Of a DNA stretch of 59,783 nt, positions 50,155-59,783 are shown piece after piece. The position numbers were made by a program, and so were the translations under genes. Position 1 is the stretch's first letter, and every line of letters begins with the position of its first letter. The notes beneath the pieces were generated by a model, which was given only the letters and a program-made list of their open reading frames with translations, did no database searches and had not been told where the DNA came from. The stretch comes from Planctomycetota bacterium (lineage in GTDB: Bacteria; Planctomycetota; Planctomycetia; Isosphaerales; Isosphaeraceae): assembly GCA_028291545.1 (NCBI GenBank), contig JAQGHR010000034.1, forward strand, positions 1-59,783, read 5' to 3'.

Positions 50155-52599
50155 ATGAGACAACGAACCAATCTCGGCGTGATGACCGTCGCCGTCTTAC
50201 TCGGCGTCACTTCGGGGACGGCCCTCGCCGATGGCGCGGCGCTTTCCAAGATCGCCGTCTATCCGCCCGACGTGAATCTCACGACGGCCCGCGACCGGCA
50301 ACTCGTCGTGGTCCAGGCGACGTACGCCGACGGCCTGACGAAGGACGTGACGGCCGAGGCCGTCCTCACTCCGGCCGATCCCAAGCTGGTTCGCCGCGAG
50401 GGGAATGTCTTCTGGCCGGCGGCCGACGGCAAGACCGAGCTGAACGTGTCGTTCGGCGGCCAGACGGTGAAGGTTCCTGTCACGGTCGCGCAGGCGGCGG
50501 TCCAGCCTCCGGTGAGCTTTCGTCTCGACGTCATGCCCGTCTTCCTGCGCTCCGGCTGTAACACCGGAAGCTGCCACGGCGCGGCACGAGGCAAGGACGG
50601 TTTCCGCCTCTCGCTCTTCGGGTTCGATCCCGAGGGAGACTACAACCGCCTCACCCGCGAGATGGTCGGCCGCCGCATCAACCTGGCCGTCCCGGCCGAC
50701 AGCACCACGCTGGAGAAGAGCATCGGCGCCGTCCAGCACACCGGTGGCAAGCGGTTCGAGAAGGACTCGGAACTCTACAAGACCATTCATAGCTGGATTG
50801 AAGCGGGCACCCCGAACGACGACGTGACCAAGCTCCCCACCGTCGTCGCGGTCGACCTGTACCCGAAGACGGCCGTGCTCGACGGCGAGAAGAGCACGCA
50901 GCAGATGACCGTGCGGGCCACCTATTCCGACGGCACGGACCGCGACGTGACCGGGCTGGCCCTGTTCCTCACGAACAACGAGTCCTCGGCCGCGATCAGC
51001 CCGGACGGCCTCGTCACCGCCGCCCAGCGCGGCGAGGCGTTCGTCATGGCCCGGTTCTCGACGTTCACCGTCGGCTCGCAGGTCCTCGTGCTGCCCAAGG
51101 GTCTCAAGTTCGAGTACCCGGCCGAGCCCGAAGCCAATTACATCGATACGCTGATCACCGCCAAGCTCAAGAAGCTGCGGATGGCCCCGTCGGCGATCTG
51201 CACCGACGAGGTCTTCTGTCGCCGGGTCTACCTCGACGTCGTCGGCCTCCTGCCCACGCCCGAGGAATTCACCAAGTTCGTCGAGAGCAAGGACCCGGAG
51301 AAGCGGGCCAAGCTCATCGATGAGCTGCTCAACAAGAAGGAATTCGTCGAGATCTGGGTGAGCAAGTGGGCCGAGATGCTCCAGGTCCGCTCGGTGCCCA
51401 ACGGCGTCAGCTACAAGGGGATGTTCCTCTATTACAACTGGCTCGTCGAGAAGCTCTCCAAGAACACGCCGATGGACGAGATGGTCCAGGAGCTGCTCGG
51501 GGCCAACGGCGGCACGTTCAAGAACCCGGCGACGAATTTCTATCAGGGCACGACCGAGAACCTGCTCCTGACGGAGAACGTGGCCCAGGTGTTCATGGGG
51601 ATGCGGATTCAGTGTGCCCAGTGCCACAACCACCCGTTCGACCGCTGGACGCAGAACGACTACTACGGATTCGCCGCGTTCTTCGCCCAGATCGGCCGCA
51701 AGCAGGGCGAAGACTACCGGGAGACGATCATCTTCAACTCCGGCGGGGGCGAGGTCGCCCACCCGGTCGGCGGACGGCAGATGAAGCCGAAGTTCCTGGG
51801 CGGCGTCGAGCCCGACGTCGCGGGTAAGGACCGCCGCGTGATCCTGGCGAAGTGGCTGGCCTCCAAGGAGAATCCCTGGTTCGCGTCGTCCTTCGCCAAC
51901 CGCGTCTGGGCGCACTTCAACGGCAACGGCATCGTCGAGCCGATCGACGACTTCCGGGTCTCCAACCCCGCCTCCAACCCGGAATTGCTCGAAGAGCTGG
52001 GCAAGCGGTTCACCGACTCGAAGTACGACCTCAAGAAGCTCGTCCGCGACATTTGCAACTCGCGCACCTACCAGCGAGCCACCCAGCGCAACGCCTCCAA
52101 CGAGACCGACGAGAAGAACTTCGCGCATGCGAACCTTCGCCGGATCAAGGCGGAGAACATGCTCGATATCATCAGCCAGGCGACCGAGACGAAGGACAAG
52201 TTCCAGGGCCTTCCGATCGGCGCCCGCGCCGTGCAGATCGCCGACGGCGGCTCTTCGACCTACTTTCTCACCACGTTCGGCCGCGCCACTCGCGAGACGG
52301 TCTGCTCGTGCGAGGTGAAGATGGAGCCGACCCTGTCGCAGGCCCTCCACCTGCTCAACGGCGACACGGTGAACTCGAAGATCCAGAACGGCGGCGTGAT
52401 CAAGAAGCTGATGGCGACGAAGAAGTTCCCCGAGGAACGCATCGTCGACCTCTACCTTCGCACCCTCGCCCGCATGCCCGACGATGCCGAGCTGAAGAAG
52501 CTCACGCCGCTGCTCGCGCCGGGATCGAACCAGGAGCAGGCCCTGCTGGATATCTTCTGGGCGCTGCTGAACAGCCGGGAATTCCTGTTCAATCACTGA
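50155..52599 (+). CDS. DUF1549/DUF1553 exported protein with cytochrome-like motifs
   Basis: Planctomycete-specific exported protein of 814 aa. ATG 50155 gives a signal peptide (to about 26). Next come one or two Ig-like (BIG2) segments (about 30-115 and 240-330), and a region with CNTGSCH (135-141, a CX3CH heme-like motif). Then follow DUF1549 (MAPSAICTDEVFCRRVYLDV) and, near the middle, the CAQCHNHPFDRW motif (CxxCH at 487-491). DUF1553 continues to the end (FASSFANRVWAHFNGNGIVE). The two Cys/His motifs suggest heme c binding and a redox role, but the family's function is unknown. The usual partners DUF1501 and PPC are encoded upstream. Confidence 0.92.
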   Translation: MRQRTNLGVMTVAVLLGVTSGTALADGAALSKIAVYPPDVNLTTARDRQLVVVQATYADGLTKDVTAEAVLTPADPKLVRREGNVFWPAADGKTELNVSFGGQTVKVPVTVAQAAVQPPVSFRLDVMPVFLRSGCNTGSCHGAARGKDGFRLSLFGFDPEGDYNRLTREMVGRRINLAVPADSTTLEKSIGAVQHTGGKRFEKDSELYKTIHSWIEAGTPNDDVTKLPTVVAVDLYPKTAVLDGEKSTQQMTVRATYSDGTDRDVTGLALFLTNNESSAAISPDGLVTAAQRGEAFVMARFSTFTVGSQVLVLPKGLKFEYPAEPEANYIDTLITAKLKKLRMAPSAICTDEVFCRRVYLDVVGLLPTPEEFTKFVESKDPEKRAKLIDELLNKKEFVEIWVSKWAEMLQVRSVPNGVSYKGMFLYYNWLVEKLSKNTPMDEMVQELLGANGGTFKNPATNFYQGTTENLLLTENVAQVFMGMRIQCAQCHNHPFDRWTQNDYYGFAAFFAQIGRKQGEDYRETIIFNSGGGEVAHPVGGRQMKPKFLGGVEPDVAGKDRRVILAKWLASKENPWFASSFANRVWAHFNGNGIVEPIDDFRVSNPASNPELLEELGKRFTDSKYDLKKLVRDICNSRTYQRATQRNASNETDEKNFAHANLRRIKAENMLDIISQATETKDKFQGLPIGARAVQIADGGSSTYFLTTFGRATRETVCSCEVKMEPTLSQALHLLNGDTVNSKIQNGGVIKKLMATKKFPEERIVDLYLRTLARMPDDAELKKLTPLLAPGSNQEQALLDIFWALLNSREFLFNH

Positions 52600-52617
52600 T
52601 TCCTTCCAGACTGAAAA

Positions 52618-52681
52618 ATTCGAGCTCCGGGGATTCGAGAGCGGGATTTATTCTCGAATCTCGAATCCCCGAGTCTCGGAT
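52618..52681. repeat. imperfect inverted repeat of the TTCGAGA type
   Basis: Arms at 52618-52640 and 52659-52681 pair at 19 of 23 positions, with GGGGATTCGAGA as the best-matched core. It lies 18 nt after the DUF1549/DUF1553 stop and before the cytochrome/WD40 gene. It is the same sequence type as the repeat at 1760-1841. Confidence 0.7.
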
Positions 52682-52716
52682 CCTCCCCCACCCAGACGCC
52701 CGCCGAGACCATACTC

Positions 52717-54870
52717 ATGAGCCTCTCCCTGCTGCTCGCCGTGGCCGTCGTCGCGGCCCTCGACGACAAGGCTGCCGCGAAGATCAACTTCACCGATAAC
52801 GTGGCGTCGATCTTCCAGACCCATTGCAACTCGTGCCATAACAACGACAAGCAAAAGGGCGGCCTGTCGCTCGACACCTACGGCAACGCCATGAAGGGCG
52901 GAGGCTCCGGCAAGGTCATCGAGCCGGGCGACGTGGACGGCAGCCGGCTGTACTCGCTGGTCAATCACAGCGAAGAGCCGAAGATGCCGCCCAAGTCGCC
53001 GAAGATCCCCGACGCCGATCTCGCCACGCTCAAGGCGTGGATCGCCGGCGGGGCGCTCGAATCGAAGGACGGCAAGCCCGTCGCGGCGAAGCCGAAGCTC
53101 GACTTCAAGCTCGACGCCTCCGCCATCGGCAAGCCCGTCGGCGCGCCGGCGATGCCGGAGAATCTGCCGACCGAGCCCGCCGTCCTGTCGCCCAAGGCCA
53201 ACGCCATCACGGCCCTCGCCGCCAGCCCGTGGGCGCCGCTGGTGGCGGTCTCGGGACATAAGCAGGTCCTGCTTTACGACACCGCCAAGAATCGGCTCGC
53301 CGCCGTCCTGCCGTTCCCCGAGGGGACCGTCCACGTCCTGAAGTTCACCCGCGACGGCGCGATGCTGCTGGCCGGCGGTGGTCGTGGCGGCCAGTCGGGC
53401 AAGGTGATCGTGTGGGACGTGAAGACGGGCAAGCGCCTGTTCGAAGTCGGCAAGGAATACGACGTCGTCCTGGCCGCCGACATCAGCGCGGACCGCACGC
53501 TCGTGGCCCTGGGAGGACCGAGTAAGGTCCTGAAGGTCTACGGATCGTCCGACGGCGAACTCGTCTATGAATCCAAGAAGCACACCGAGTGGGTCACCGC
53601 CATCGAGTTCAGCCCCGATGGCGTCCTCCTCGCCTCCGGCGACCGCAACGGCGGTCTTGTGGTGTGGGAGGCCGCCACCGGCCGCGAGTTCTACGACCTG
53701 CGCGGCCACACGACGGCGATCACCGACATCTCCTGGCGGCTGGACTCCAACCTCGTCGCCTCCTCCAGCGAGGACACGACCGTCAAGCTCTGGGAGATGA
53801 CCAACGGCACCATGATCAAGAACTGGGGTGCCCACGGCGTCGGCACCCTCTCCGTTCGGTTCGCCAAGGATGGCCGCCTGGTCACGACCGGCCGCGATCG
53901 CGTCGCGAAGGTCTGGGACCAGAACGGCGGCCAGCAGCGTCAGCTCGAGATCTTCAACGATCTGGCCGTCCGCGCCGTCTTCACGCACGACGACGCCCGC
54001 GTGATCGCCGGCGACTGGTCGGGTGAGGTCCGGATCTGGGAGCTGAAGGAGGGCAAGCGGCTCGCCAATCTCGCGGCCAACCCGGCGGCTATCGCCACCC
54101 GCATGGCCCTGGCAGAGCAGGCACTCGCCGTTGCCCAGACCGCGGCCGACACGGGCTCGAAGGAGCTGGTCGCGATCCAGGCCGATGCCACCGCGAAGGG
54201 TAACCTGGTCGCGCAGACCCAGACAGCTCTGGCCCAGGCCCAGCAGGCCGCTCAGCAAGCGACCGCCGCCGTGGCTGCGGCCGAGGCCGGCTATCTCCAG
54301 AAAGCTCGCGCCGAGATGGCCGCCAATGACGCCGCCGGGACGGCCAACTTCGTCCGCGACCGGATGAACACGCTCAAGACGGAAGCCGCGACCTCGCATC
54401 AAGCCCGGGTCGAAGCCTCCCAGGCCGCCGCCGCCGTCTTCGCCGCGACGAAGTCCGATCGCGACCGCATCCTCTCCGAGAAAGCCGCCGCGTCCGTCGC
54501 CGTCGCTGCGCAGCTCGTCGCGGGGCTCACGCCTCAGGCCCTCGCCGCGACCGAGGCCGCGAAGGTCACTCAGGCCGCCCAGGTCAAGGCGACCGCCGAG
54601 CGTGTCGCCGCCGAGGCCCCTCTCGCCGCCCTGCGGCAAACCGCCGCGACGGCCACCGCCGCCGTCCCCGTTCGCCAGAACGAGTTGGCGGGTGCGACCG
54701 CCGCCAAGGTTGCCGCCGACAAGGTCCTCGCCGACAAGACTCCATTGGTTCAGGCCCTCGTCGCCAAGGCCCAGGCCGCCCGCGAAGAGGTTCAGGCCCT
54801 CGCCATCGAGCGGAAAGCCTCCGACGCCTCCCGAGCGGCCGTACCCGCCGCGACGGCCTCGAAGTCCTGA
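52717..54870 (+). CDS. exported cytochrome c / WD40 / coiled-coil protein
   Basis: 717 aa with three parts. A short hydrophobic leader is followed by a cytochrome c-like domain with CNSCHNND (CxxCH at 37-41) and KQKGGLSLDTYG, as in PSCyt1-type domains. Residues about 160-460 are a WD40 beta-propeller with repeats such as GKVIVWDVKTG, TTVKLWEMTNG and GEVRIWELKEG. The last 250 residues are an Ala/Gln/Glu/Lys-rich region predicted to be one long coiled coil. WD40 domains mediate protein assembly, so it may scaffold the DUF1549/DUF1553 protein encoded just upstream. The leader is weak, and export is inferred from the heme motif. Confidence 0.87.
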   Translation: MSLSLLLAVAVVAALDDKAAAKINFTDNVASIFQTHCNSCHNNDKQKGGLSLDTYGNAMKGGGSGKVIEPGDVDGSRLYSLVNHSEEPKMPPKSPKIPDADLATLKAWIAGGALESKDGKPVAAKPKLDFKLDASAIGKPVGAPAMPENLPTEPAVLSPKANAITALAASPWAPLVAVSGHKQVLLYDTAKNRLAAVLPFPEGTVHVLKFTRDGAMLLAGGGRGGQSGKVIVWDVKTGKRLFEVGKEYDVVLAADISADRTLVALGGPSKVLKVYGSSDGELVYESKKHTEWVTAIEFSPDGVLLASGDRNGGLVVWEAATGREFYDLRGHTTAITDISWRLDSNLVASSSEDTTVKLWEMTNGTMIKNWGAHGVGTLSVRFAKDGRLVTTGRDRVAKVWDQNGGQQRQLEIFNDLAVRAVFTHDDARVIAGDWSGEVRIWELKEGKRLANLAANPAAIATRMALAEQALAVAQTAADTGSKELVAIQADATAKGNLVAQTQTALAQAQQAAQQATAAVAAAEAGYLQKARAEMAANDAAGTANFVRDRMNTLKTEAATSHQARVEASQAAAAVFAATKSDRDRILSEKAAASVAVAAQLVAGLTPQALAATEAAKVTQAAQVKATAERVAAEAPLAALRQTAATATAAVPVRQNELAGATAAKVAADKVLADKTPLVQALVAKAQAAREEVQALAIERKASDASRAAVPAATASKS

Positions 54871-55138
54871 GACGGATCGAGCGTCTCGCTCCCGGTTGCA
54901 TCACTCGCGGCCCGCCCTTCGATCTCGCCAGATCGTTGGGGTGGGCCGCGGATTCGCGCACGGAAACGCTCTTGATTCCCGGTTCTCCCTTGCATCCGGC
55001 CATGCTGAACCTTACAACCAAAGGTCCGGCGCGGGGGTCGTCCGAATGAGGATTCGCACCGCGTCGGAGATGCCGCGCGCCTTGGCAAACGCGCCGGAAA
55101 AACTACAGACCTGACTCGATCGCCGGAGACTGGGACGG

Positions 55139-56371
55139 ATGAAGGATTCACATCTCGACGCGCGGGCTCGCGCGGCACTGGACGCCGGCGAAGGTATCTT
55201 GCGATTGGCCCCCACCTGGGTCCCGCGCTCGTTCCTCATGCCGGGGGCGCGCCTGAAGCTCGCCAAGCAAGATCTGTACGCACTCGGCACTCATCGCGGA
55301 GGCATCGACGAGCGCTGGTTCGGCTCGACCACGCCCGCCGCCAACGAAGGCGCCCCACCCGACGAGGGGCTGTCCTACGTCGTTCACGAGAAGGACAAGT
55401 TCACCCTCAAGGACGCGATCGCGGCCCTGGGCGCGGAGATCCTCGGCAAGTCCATCTGGGACACGTACAAGAAGTGGCCGGTCTACTCGAAATTCTTCGA
55501 CAACCTCGGCCCGATCCCCCACCACATGCACCAGACCCAGGAGCAGGCCGCCCTCCTCGGTCGCGAAGGGAAGCCCGAATCGTATTACTTCCCGCCCCAG
55601 TTGAACTGGACGGGGAATAACTTCCCCTACACCTTCATGGGGTTCGAGCCGGGCACGACCAAGGACGAGGTCCGCGCGTGTCTGGAGCGCTGGAACGAGG
55701 GCGACAACGGCATCCTCGACCTCTCGAAAGCCTACCGCCTCAAGCCCGGCACCGGATGGCTGATCCCCCCGGCCGTGCTCCACGCGCCCGGTTCGCTCGT
55801 CACCTACGAGCCGCAGTGGGGCTCCGACGTGTTCGGCATGTACCAGTCGATGGTCGAAGGCCGGCGTGTCCCCTGGGAATTACTCGTCAAGGACGTGCCC
55901 GAAGACAAGCATCACGACCTCGATTACCTCGTCGAACAGCTCGACTGGGCCAAGAACGTCGACGAGCATTTCAAGGCCAACAACTACCTCGAACCCATCG
56001 TTCACAGCGAGTCCGAGGGGCACGTCGACAAGTGGATCGTCTACGGCACGGTGAGCGGCAAGCAGCTGTTCTCCGCCCGAGAGTTGACCGTGCTGCCCGG
56101 CCACTCGACCACGATCAAGGACGACGGGGCTTACGGCCTGGTGGTCGTCCAGGGTTCCGGCCACATCGGCAAGCTCGACGTCGACAGCCCGAACTTCATC
56201 CGCTTCGGCGAGGTGACGAAGGACGAGGTCTTCGTGGCCGAGCCGGCGGCCAGGGCCGGCATCGCATTCAAGAACACCGGCAGCGAGCCTTTCGTCAGCC
56301 TCCGCTATTTCGGCCCGGACGTTCACAAGACCCTGCCGAACGTCGGGGACTATCGGAAGCATCGGAACTGA
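55139..56371 (+). CDS. cupin / class I mannose-6-phosphate isomerase-like protein
   Basis: A 410-residue cupin-type protein with the metal-site layout of phosphomannose isomerases: HHMHQTQEQAAL supplies His and Glu ligands, and LIPPAVLHAPGSLVTYEPQW a further His. A second beta-barrel half follows. It is longer than a simple cupin and the N-terminal 100 residues are not clearly PMI. It may isomerise a sugar phosphate, but the substrate is not known. It heads a same-strand set of sugar-metabolism genes. The preceding 268 nt (54871-55138) contain no gene. Confidence 0.75.
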   Translation: MKDSHLDARARAALDAGEGILRLAPTWVPRSFLMPGARLKLAKQDLYALGTHRGGIDERWFGSTTPAANEGAPPDEGLSYVVHEKDKFTLKDAIAALGAEILGKSIWDTYKKWPVYSKFFDNLGPIPHHMHQTQEQAALLGREGKPESYYFPPQLNWTGNNFPYTFMGFEPGTTKDEVRACLERWNEGDNGILDLSKAYRLKPGTGWLIPPAVLHAPGSLVTYEPQWGSDVFGMYQSMVEGRRVPWELLVKDVPEDKHHDLDYLVEQLDWAKNVDEHFKANNYLEPIVHSESEGHVDKWIVYGTVSGKQLFSARELTVLPGHSTTIKDDGAYGLVVVQGSGHIGKLDVDSPNFIRFGEVTKDEVFVAEPAARAGIAFKNTGSEPFVSLRYFGPDVHKTLPNVGDYRKHRN

Positions 56372-56499
56372 CGAGGTGATCGACCGCGGATCGAGCGAGT
56401 GGAGACCTTCGTGAAGATACCGGCGCCGGTCTCCCGGAGGCGAGATCCTCGGTCGAATCGCTGATGGCGAAACCCACACGGTCCTGAGTGCCCAGGCTC

Positions 56500-57156
56500 A
56501 TGAACGGTTCTTATCCCCACCGCGATGAGGAGATGCCCGAGGCCACGGCCGCGAGGATTTCCGCCGAACTCGCGCCGGGGGAGAGGCTCACCTGGGCCGG
56601 GCGTTCGCACCTTCGCGTCCCCGATTTCGCGCGCTGGCTGCTGGCGGGGCCGATCCTCCTGGCGATGGGGGGCTGGCTCTTCGCGCAGATCGACTTCGCG
56701 GGGAACCAGGGTCAGGCGGCGTTCTCCGGGATGACCGTGATGCTGCTCCTCGGCGTGGTGATCGCCTGGGCGGCGGGGTTCATCTTGTCGCTGGGGAGCC
56801 TCTTCCGGTTGACTTCCGCCCGCGCGGTGAGGCGCCTGAATGCCGGGGCCTTGCATGCGCTGACCGATCGTCGCGCGATCATCTGGCGGCCCGCGCCGGG
56901 ATCGAGCGGGACCGAGGTGCGGAGCTTCACTTTGGATGAGATCGTCCGGACCACCCGGATCGAACGTCCGGACGGGACCGGCGACGTCCTCTTCACGTTG
57001 ATCGAGGGCGCGGCGCCGGGGTCTCTCGACGTCACCCTGATCCAGACCATGCCCGCCATGAGCGGGGCCGGCTTCTTCGGGATCACCGACCCCCGCCGGG
57101 TCGAAGAACTGATCCGCCAGTCCTCGATCAGAAGTCGAGACTTCGCGTCGCAGTGA
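56500..57156 (+). CDS. membrane protein with bacterial PH-like domain
   Basis: About 218 aa. Two hydrophobic segments near residues 45-62 and 75-95 are followed by [22 protein letters not shown] and a beta-rich part ([27 protein letters not shown] split over several strands), which resembles bacterial PH (bPH) domains of membrane-linked proteins. The start is uncertain: GTG 56488, ATG 56500 and ATG 56533 are in frame, and none has a clear ribosome-binding site; I use 56500. Function unknown. It lies between two sugar-metabolism genes, with gaps of 128 and 59 nt. Confidence 0.65.
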   Translation: MNGSYPHRDEEMPEATAARISAELAPGERLTWAGRSHLRVPDFARWLLAGPILLAMGGWLFAQIDFAGNQGQAAFSGMTVMLLLGVVIAWAAGFILSLGSLFRLTSARAVRRLNAGALHALTDRRAIIWRPAPGSSGTEVRSFTLDEIVRTTRIERPDGTGDVLFTLIEGAAPGSLDVTLIQTMPAMSGAGFFGITDPRRVEELIRQSSIRSRDFASQ

Positions 57157-57215
57157 TCGCAGACACTCCATCAAACCCTGAAAACGCCGATCATCACGTA
57201 CGGAAAGGTCCATCC

Positions 57216-58271
<1,056 letters not shown>

Positions 58272-58327
58272 ACCTTTCGGGAGATGATGTCCTCACCCAT
58301 GAACGTGGATGCGGTTTTCCTCGCCGT

Positions 58328-58403
58328 TGTAGGGTGGCGTTAGTCGCCGCAGGCGACGCAACCCACCGCAACCGGGCAGACCGAAGCCTGGTGGGTCGCT
58401 ACA
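58328..58403. repeat. intergenic palindromic element
   Basis: GGTGGCGTTAGTCGCC at 58333-58348 pairs with GGCGACGCAACCCACC at 58352-58367 (12 of 16 positions, plus G-T pairs), and short outer ends TGTAG (58328-58332) and CTACA (58399-58403) are complementary. Elements with this GTAGGGTG...CACC look occur in many bacterial genomes. Located between the isomerase and oxidoreductase genes. Confidence 0.5.
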
Positions 58404-58471
58404 GGAGAACGCATCCTCCTGCGCAGAAATAACGGACCGATTGTCTTTTCTTCCCTCCAGGTGGACTCACG

Positions 58472-59620
58472 ATGCCCCAGTTGAAACCCCTGAATATCGG
58501 ACTCGTCGGCTACGGCTTCATGGGCCGGACGCACTCGAACGGGTACAAGCGAGTCAATGACTTCTTCGACCTGGAGTATCGCCCGATTCTCAAGGCGGTG
58601 TGCGGACGGTCGGAGGCGAATGCGAAGGCGTTCGCGGAGAAGTGGCAGTACGAGTCGTACGAGACGGACTGGAAGAAGCTCGTCGCGAGGAAGGATATCG
58701 ACGCGATCGACATCTGCACGCCGAACGACTCGCACGCGGAGATCGCCATCGCGGCGGCCGAGGCGGGCAAGATGGTGCTCTGCGAGAAGCCGCTGGCGAG
58801 GGACATGAAAGAGTCGCTGCCGATGGTCCTCGCGGTCGAGAAGGCGGGCGTGAAGAACACGGTCTGGTACAACTACCGCCGCGCCCCGGCCGTGACGTTC
58901 GCCAAGCAGTTGATCGATCAGGGCAAGCTCGGCCGGATCTTCCACTATCGCGCCAATTTCTTGCAGGACTGGACGATCTCGGCGGACCTTCCCCAGGGAG
59001 GCGCGGGCCTGTGGCGGCTGGATGCGGCCTCGGCCGGATCGGGCGTCACGGGCGACCTCCTGGCGCATTGCATCGACACCGCCCTGTGGCTCAACGGCTC
59101 GATCACGACCGTGAGCGCCATGACCGAGACGTTCGTGAAGGAGAGGAAGCACACGCTTACCGGCAAGGTCGAGCCCGTCGGCATCGATGATGCGTGCGCC
59201 TTCATGTGCCGCTTCGAGAACGGCTCGCTCGGCCTGTTCGAATCGACGCGATACGCCCGTGGCCACAAGGCCCTCTACACCTTCGAGATCAACGGCGAGA
59301 ACGGCTCGCTCAAGTGGGATCTGCACGATCTGCACCGCTTGCAATACTTCAATTACGGCGACGAAGGCCCGCTCCGCGGCTGGCGGTCGATCCACGTGAC
59401 CGACAGCGATCATCCCTACATGAAGCACTGGTGGGTGCCCGGCCTCCAGATCGGTTACGAGCACACGTTCGTGCATCAAGTCGCCGACTTCTTGCAAGAT
59501 CTGGCCTCCGGCAAGCCGACCAGCCCAACGTTCCGCGAGGCCCTCGAAACCCAGGCCGTGTGCGACGCCGTGCTCGACTCGGCCGAGGTCGGCCAGTGGC
59601 AGACGGTCGTTCCGGCGTGA
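58472..59620 (+). CDS. Gfo/Idh/MocA family NAD(P)-dependent oxidoreductase
   Basis: 382-aa oxidoreductase with the N-terminal Rossmann motif [14 protein letters not shown], a catalytic-type EKPLARD, and the alpha/beta C-terminal domain. Members oxidise or reduce sugars and inositols at the expense of NAD(P). Active-site lysine of EKP is present. It probably acts on the product or substrate of the TIM-barrel isomerase encoded upstream. The size is normal and the gene is complete; the window ends 163 nt after its stop. Confidence 0.93.
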   Translation: MPQLKPLNIGLVGYGFMGRTHSNGYKRVNDFFDLEYRPILKAVCGRSEANAKAFAEKWQYESYETDWKKLVARKDIDAIDICTPNDSHAEIAIAAAEAGKMVLCEKPLARDMKESLPMVLAVEKAGVKNTVWYNYRRAPAVTFAKQLIDQGKLGRIFHYRANFLQDWTISADLPQGGAGLWRLDAASAGSGVTGDLLAHCIDTALWLNGSITTVSAMTETFVKERKHTLTGKVEPVGIDDACAFMCRFENGSLGLFESTRYARGHKALYTFEINGENGSLKWDLHDLHRLQYFNYGDEGPLRGWRSIHVTDSDHPYMKHWWVPGLQIGYEHTFVHQVADFLQDLASGKPTSPTFREALETQAVCDAVLDSAEVGQWQTVVPA

Positions 59621-59686
59621 GTTGCTTGTCGTGAGTTGACTTCCGGTGTCGGCGGGCGGGGACACGCGCCGCTACCTATGACGGGG

Positions 59687-59783
59687 TGGCTGGGGTCGAG
59701 CCGGCGCAGACGGCGAGCCCCCGGCCCCGGGCTGCCGGTCGCCAGCCGGGGGCTCGCCGTCTGCGCCGGCTCGACCCCAGCCA
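59687..59783. repeat. long perfect palindrome at the right edge of the window
   Basis: Arms of 39 nt at 59687-59725 and 59745-59783 are exactly complementary (TGGCTGGGGTCGAGCCGGCG... in the left arm), with a 19-nt loop. The right arm runs to the last base of the window, so it may be longer. It starts 66 nt after the oxidoreductase stop. No transposase is visible. As RNA it would be an extremely stable stem. Confidence 0.85.

Noticed and set aside
50197..52596. 799-codon minus-strand frame opposite the DUF1549/DUF1553 gene
   Set aside because: Shadow frame with no domain signature; the plus-strand gene has heme motifs and family signatures.
52648..54639. 663-codon minus-strand frame opposite the cytochrome/WD40 gene
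   Set aside because: Gly/Asp/Arg-rich shadow; WD40 repeats fix the coding strand.
45198..54870. Phage defence island built from Uma2 and HicBA
   Set aside because: The surrounding genes encode exported planctomycete proteins, not defence enzymes, and the toxin is broken.

Overview
The window looks like chromosomal DNA of a planctomycete, most likely of the Isosphaeraceae/Gemmataceae type. GC content and third-position GC are very high. The gene content is planctomycete-specific: DUF1501, DUF1549/DUF1553 and PPC-domain proteins, a c-type cytochrome/WD40 fusion, many GT39 membrane glycosyltransferases, Uma2 nucleases, and short proteins with an 'LTVRGMMAV'-like N-terminus. The taxon is an inference from gene content. 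No rRNA, tRNA, CRISPR array, complete insertion sequence or phage module was seen.

Layout. 0-7 kb: a membrane-anchored hypothetical protein, then LemA, an M48 metalloprotease with a TerB-like tail, a convergent HlyIII/PAQR protein and a double TPM-domain membrane protein (envelope quality-control theme). 7-13.5 kb: a GT4 glycosyltransferase facing a tightly coupled operon of M28 peptidase and two GT39 glycosyltransferases (GTGA and ATGA overlaps). 13.9-16.1 kb: a Ser/Thr kinase coupled to an unknown partner, and a Gly/Tyr-rich exported protein. 16.3-24.3 kb: signalling genes, namely a histidine kinase/NtrC-type sigma-54 regulator pair, a zinc-ribbon membrane protein, a FIST sensor protein, a six-EF-hand exported protein and a PAS-rich hybrid histidine kinase. 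24.5-33.8 kb: a SWIM mini-protein, then an acyl-CoA catabolic operon of thiolase, beta-carbonic anhydrase, biotin-dependent carboxyltransferase, membrane protein, AtuA split into two genes, crotonase-family protein and acyl-CoA synthetase.

33.8-44.7 kb: a frameshifted DUF1272 pseudogene, a candidate 52-residue membrane peptide, a GH18 protein, a GT39, a PhzF-like protein, xylulokinase, a three-gene overlapping operon (MetE-like protein, membrane protein, UlaG-like metallo-hydrolase) and an M1 aminopeptidase. 45.2-54.9 kb: a same-strand planctomycete periplasmic module of DUF1501 (Tat), Uma2, PPC-domain protein, hicB, hicA broken by an in-frame TGA, DUF1549/DUF1553 cytochrome-like protein, and a cytochrome/WD40/coiled-coil protein. 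55.1-59.6 kb: sugar metabolism, with a phosphomannose-isomerase-like cupin, a PH-like membrane protein, a xylose-isomerase-like TIM barrel and a Gfo/Idh/MocA oxidoreductase.

Intergenic regions carry several families of inverted repeats. These include a nested MITE-like structure at 20974-21155, a hairpin at 40287-40323 sharing its core, TTCGAGA-type repeats at three sites, and a palindrome with two 39-nt perfect arms that ends at the last base of the window. The best leads are the broken HicA toxin inside the DUF1501/DUF1549 module, carbonic anhydrase embedded with an acyl-CoA carboxylase subunit, the split AtuA pair, and the nested repeat element.
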